Source: Gammaproteobacteria bacterium (lineage in GTDB: Bacteria > Pseudomonadota > Gammaproteobacteria > JAUZRS01). From it: a stretch of DNA of 64,000 bases. The position numbers and the translations under genes are program-made. The notes under the pieces are model-generated. The model had not been told where the DNA came from. It saw only the letters and a list, made by a program, of their open reading frames with translations, and searched no databases. This document shows, piece after piece, positions 62,226 to 64,000 of this stretch; position 1 is the stretch's first letter, and every line of letters starts with the position of its first letter. The stretch spans positions 62,001 to 126,000 of the forward strand of contig JAUZSP010000010.1 of the NCBI GenBank assembly GCA_030949385.1. The letters are read 5' to 3'.

Positions 62226-64000
62226 TTAAATTTCAGATATTTTTTGGCTGTCTGTTTTCGTTGGGCGGGTGTGATTGGGCTGAATGTCTGGAATAAAGTG
62301 GCTGCGGATGAGGTCTGGGATTTTTGTGACTTCAACGGGACGGCTAAAATAGTAACCTTGCAGCAGGTCACAGCCAAAATTGATCAGCAGTTGAGACTGC
62401 TCTAGGGTTTCGACCCCTTCGGCTACGGTTTGACAGCCCATGGCGTGTGCCAGATCGACGATGGTGCCAAGCAAAACAATGCCCTCTTTGTCGTCGGGCA
62501 GGTCTTTGACAAAGGCGCGGTCGATTTTTAGGCAATCCACGGGCAGATTTTTCAGTGAGCTGAGAGAGGAGAAGCCGGTGCCAAAATCGTCAATGGCGAT
62601 TTTTACTCCGAGTTTTTTCAGGGCATCAATGGTTTCGATGACACTTTCTTTGGTTTGCAGTGCGCCTTCGGTGATCTCCAGCTCCAGCAGGTGAGCAGCT
62701 AAACCGCTCTGTTGCAGCGTTTCGGTGACCGTGTTGACCAGTGTGTTGTCGGCAAAATGAGACGGGGAGATATTGACCGCCATGCGAATGTCGCCCAAAC
62801 CCTCTTGTGACCACTGTTTGGCTTGTTGGCAAGCGGTTTCGAGTACCCATTCGCTAAAAACTTGAATCATGCCCATGCGTTCCAAGACCGGAATAAATTC
62901 ATTGGGTGGCACCAGACCACGGCTGGGATGCCGCCAGCGGGTCAGTGCTTCCACGGCCACCAAAGCACCGCTCTGAATGTCGATCTGAGGTTGGTAAAAG
63001 AGCTCAAATTCAGACTTGGCGAGTGCTTGGTGCAGCGCCTGTTCGAGAGAGAGTCGTTCTTCAGCCACGGTGGTCATCTGTGCGTCGTAGAAGGCAAAAC
63101 AGTGTTTACCGGCTTTTTTGGCGGCGTACATGGCGCTGTCGGCGGTTTTTAGCAGATTTTCTACCGTGTCGGCATCGTTGGGGTAAAAAGAGATGCCGAT
63201 GCTGGCTTTGGGGGTCAGGGTTCGCCCTGCCAGATCAAGTGGTTGACTGATGGCTTCTAGGCAGTTGTTGGCTACGCGGGCAACGCTGCTTTCGTCTTGG
63301 AGGTCGTTGAGCAGCAGACAAAACTCATCACCGCCCAGACGGGCAACAAAGTCGCTGTCACGCACGGCACTTTGTAGGCGTTGTGCAATGTGGGTCAGCA
63401 GCTGGTCTCCTGCGTTGTGCCCCATGCTGTCGTTGATGTCTTTGAATCCGTCCAGATCTAGAAACAGCAGGGAAAAGTGCTCTTGGTGACGATGGGCTCG
63501 TTTGATGGTCTCTTGCAGGTGTTGCAATAGATAGGTGCGGCTGGCTAAGCTTGTGAGGGTGTCGAAATAGGCTAATTTTCGCACCTGTTCTTCGTTTTTA
63601 CGCAGCGCTTTTTCCGTTTTACTGGCGCGTAAAATAAAGCGCAGTTGTTGCAGCAAGATGGGGGCGTTGACCGGTTTGGTGGTGAAACCGCTGGCACCGA
63701 CGGCAAAGGCGTGATTGATGGAGGTAACATCGTCTAGACCGGTGACCATCATCACCGGGACGCTGGCCAACGTCTTGATGGTTTTAAGTTGGCGACAGGT
63801 TTCATAGCCGTCCATCTTTTCCATCAGGGCATCAAGCAAAATCAGGTCTGGCGGGGTTTTCTGAGCTTTTTCCAGCGCTTCTTGACCGGATTGTGCTTGT
63901 TCGACGAAAAATCCTTCGTTGTGCAGCATCGCTTCTGTGGCGAGACGATAGAGAGGGTCGTCGTCCACCAACAAAATGCGTACTGCTGACTTTGTGGGCT
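62226..64000 (-). CDS. Response regulator with GGDEF and EAL domains (5' end beyond the window)
   Basis: The frame is open through the right edge of the window; upstream codons PTKSAVRILLVDDDPLY belong to the receiver start, so the listed ATG-like start inside is not real. Receiver (phospho-Asp in LILLDALMEKMDG), GGDEF with RDSD inhibitory site and RLGGDEF, and EAL with VEALTRWRHP, LELEITEG and DDFGTGFSSL. All key residues are present. The domain order equals that of the protein at 45751-47472, and the sequences are clearly paralogous. It probably tunes c-di-GMP in response to a kinase outside the window. Confidence 0.9.
   Translation of the reverse strand, partial: PTKSAVRILLVDDDPLYRLATEAMLHNEGFFVEQAQSGQEALEKAQKTPPDLILLDALMEKMDGYETCRQLKTIKTLASVPVMMVTGLDDVTSINHAFAVGASGFTTKPVNAPILLQQLRFILRASKTEKALRKNEEQVRKLAYFDTLTSLASRTYLLQHLQETIKRAHRHQEHFSLLFLDLDGFKDINDSMGHNAGDQLLTHIAQRLQSAVRDSDFVARLGGDEFCLLLNDLQDESSVARVANNCLEAISQPLDLAGRTLTPKASIGISFYPNDADTVENLLKTADSAMYAAKKAGKHCFAFYDAQMTTVAEERLSLEQALHQALAKSEFELFYQPQIDIQSGALVAVEALTRWRHPSRGLVPPNEFIPVLERMGMIQVFSEWVLETACQQAKQWSQEGLGDIRMAVNISPSHFADNTLVNTVTETLQQSGLAAHLLELEITEGALQTKESVIETIDALKKLGVKIAIDDFGTGFSSLSSLKNLPVDCLKIDRAFVKDLPDDKEGIVLLGTIVDLAHAMGCQTVAEGVETLEQSQLLINFGCDLLQGYYFSRPVEVTKIPDLIRSHFIPDIQPNHTRPTKTDSQKISEI

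Overview
The window is chromosomal DNA of a gammaproteobacterium. The strongest evidence is gene order: hemA-prfA-prmC-moeB on one strand faces TPR lipoprotein-lolB-ispE-tRNA-Gln-prs-rplY-pth-ychF-tRNA-Met on the other, an arrangement known from Pseudomonas and relatives. The LolB lipoprotein system, the AceE-type pyruvate dehydrogenase with a lipoyl domain on its E3, the PomAB-type stator and the RpfF-type DSF synthase all fit. Base composition is near 50% G+C by eye. A free-living or sulfur-oxidising marine lineage is possible, but nothing here fixes the genus. I see no prophage, complete insertion sequence or CRISPR array.

Layout. 0-5.4 kb: a DUF188 protein, a SulP anion transporter, and a zinc/manganese-type uptake operon (small membrane-associated protein, beta-barrel porin, ZnuA, ZnuB) with no ATPase gene. 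5.5-7.4 kb: envelope genes, including an L,D-transpeptidase facing an alanine-zipper lipoprotein that ends in lysine. 7.5-19 kb: the conserved housekeeping block. 19-22.4 kb: an unusual three-gene operon of a ThDP enzyme plus two divergent citrate-synthase-like proteins, with a crotonase divergent from it. 23.5-25 kb: a membrane-anchored glutaredoxin, an unknown protein and cytochrome b561. 25-30.8 kb: lpdA, aceF and aceE, with aceF and aceE carrying frame breaks. 31-38.6 kb: a TonB-dependent receptor preceded by a 12-base G tract, a periplasmic binding protein, and a 1479-residue hybrid kinase that ends in GGDEF-EAL. 39.5-44.3 kb: two related Ig-like lipoproteins; the second continues into a beta-helix and a purple-acid-phosphatase-type enzyme. 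44.3-54 kb: xseA, then a c-di-GMP, chemotaxis-like and stator block. 54-64 kb: an XRE regulator, truD, rpfF, an MFS carrier, a SEC-C protein, ylqF, a J-domain membrane protein, a sugar-nucleotide epimerase, and another REC-GGDEF-EAL protein that runs off the right edge.

Three themes stand out. First, signalling is dense: three GGDEF-EAL proteins, a PilZ protein, stray CheY/CheC-like proteins, two histidine kinases and a DSF synthase point to control of motility and attachment. Second, the ThDP/citrate-synthase-like operon has no function I recognise and is the best candidate for undescribed biochemistry. Third, six apparent single-base frame breaks, five of them in or beside short homopolymers and all between 22 and 43 kb, hit even the essential-looking pyruvate dehydrogenase genes. 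Most are probably sequence errors, so gene integrity there should be read with caution.
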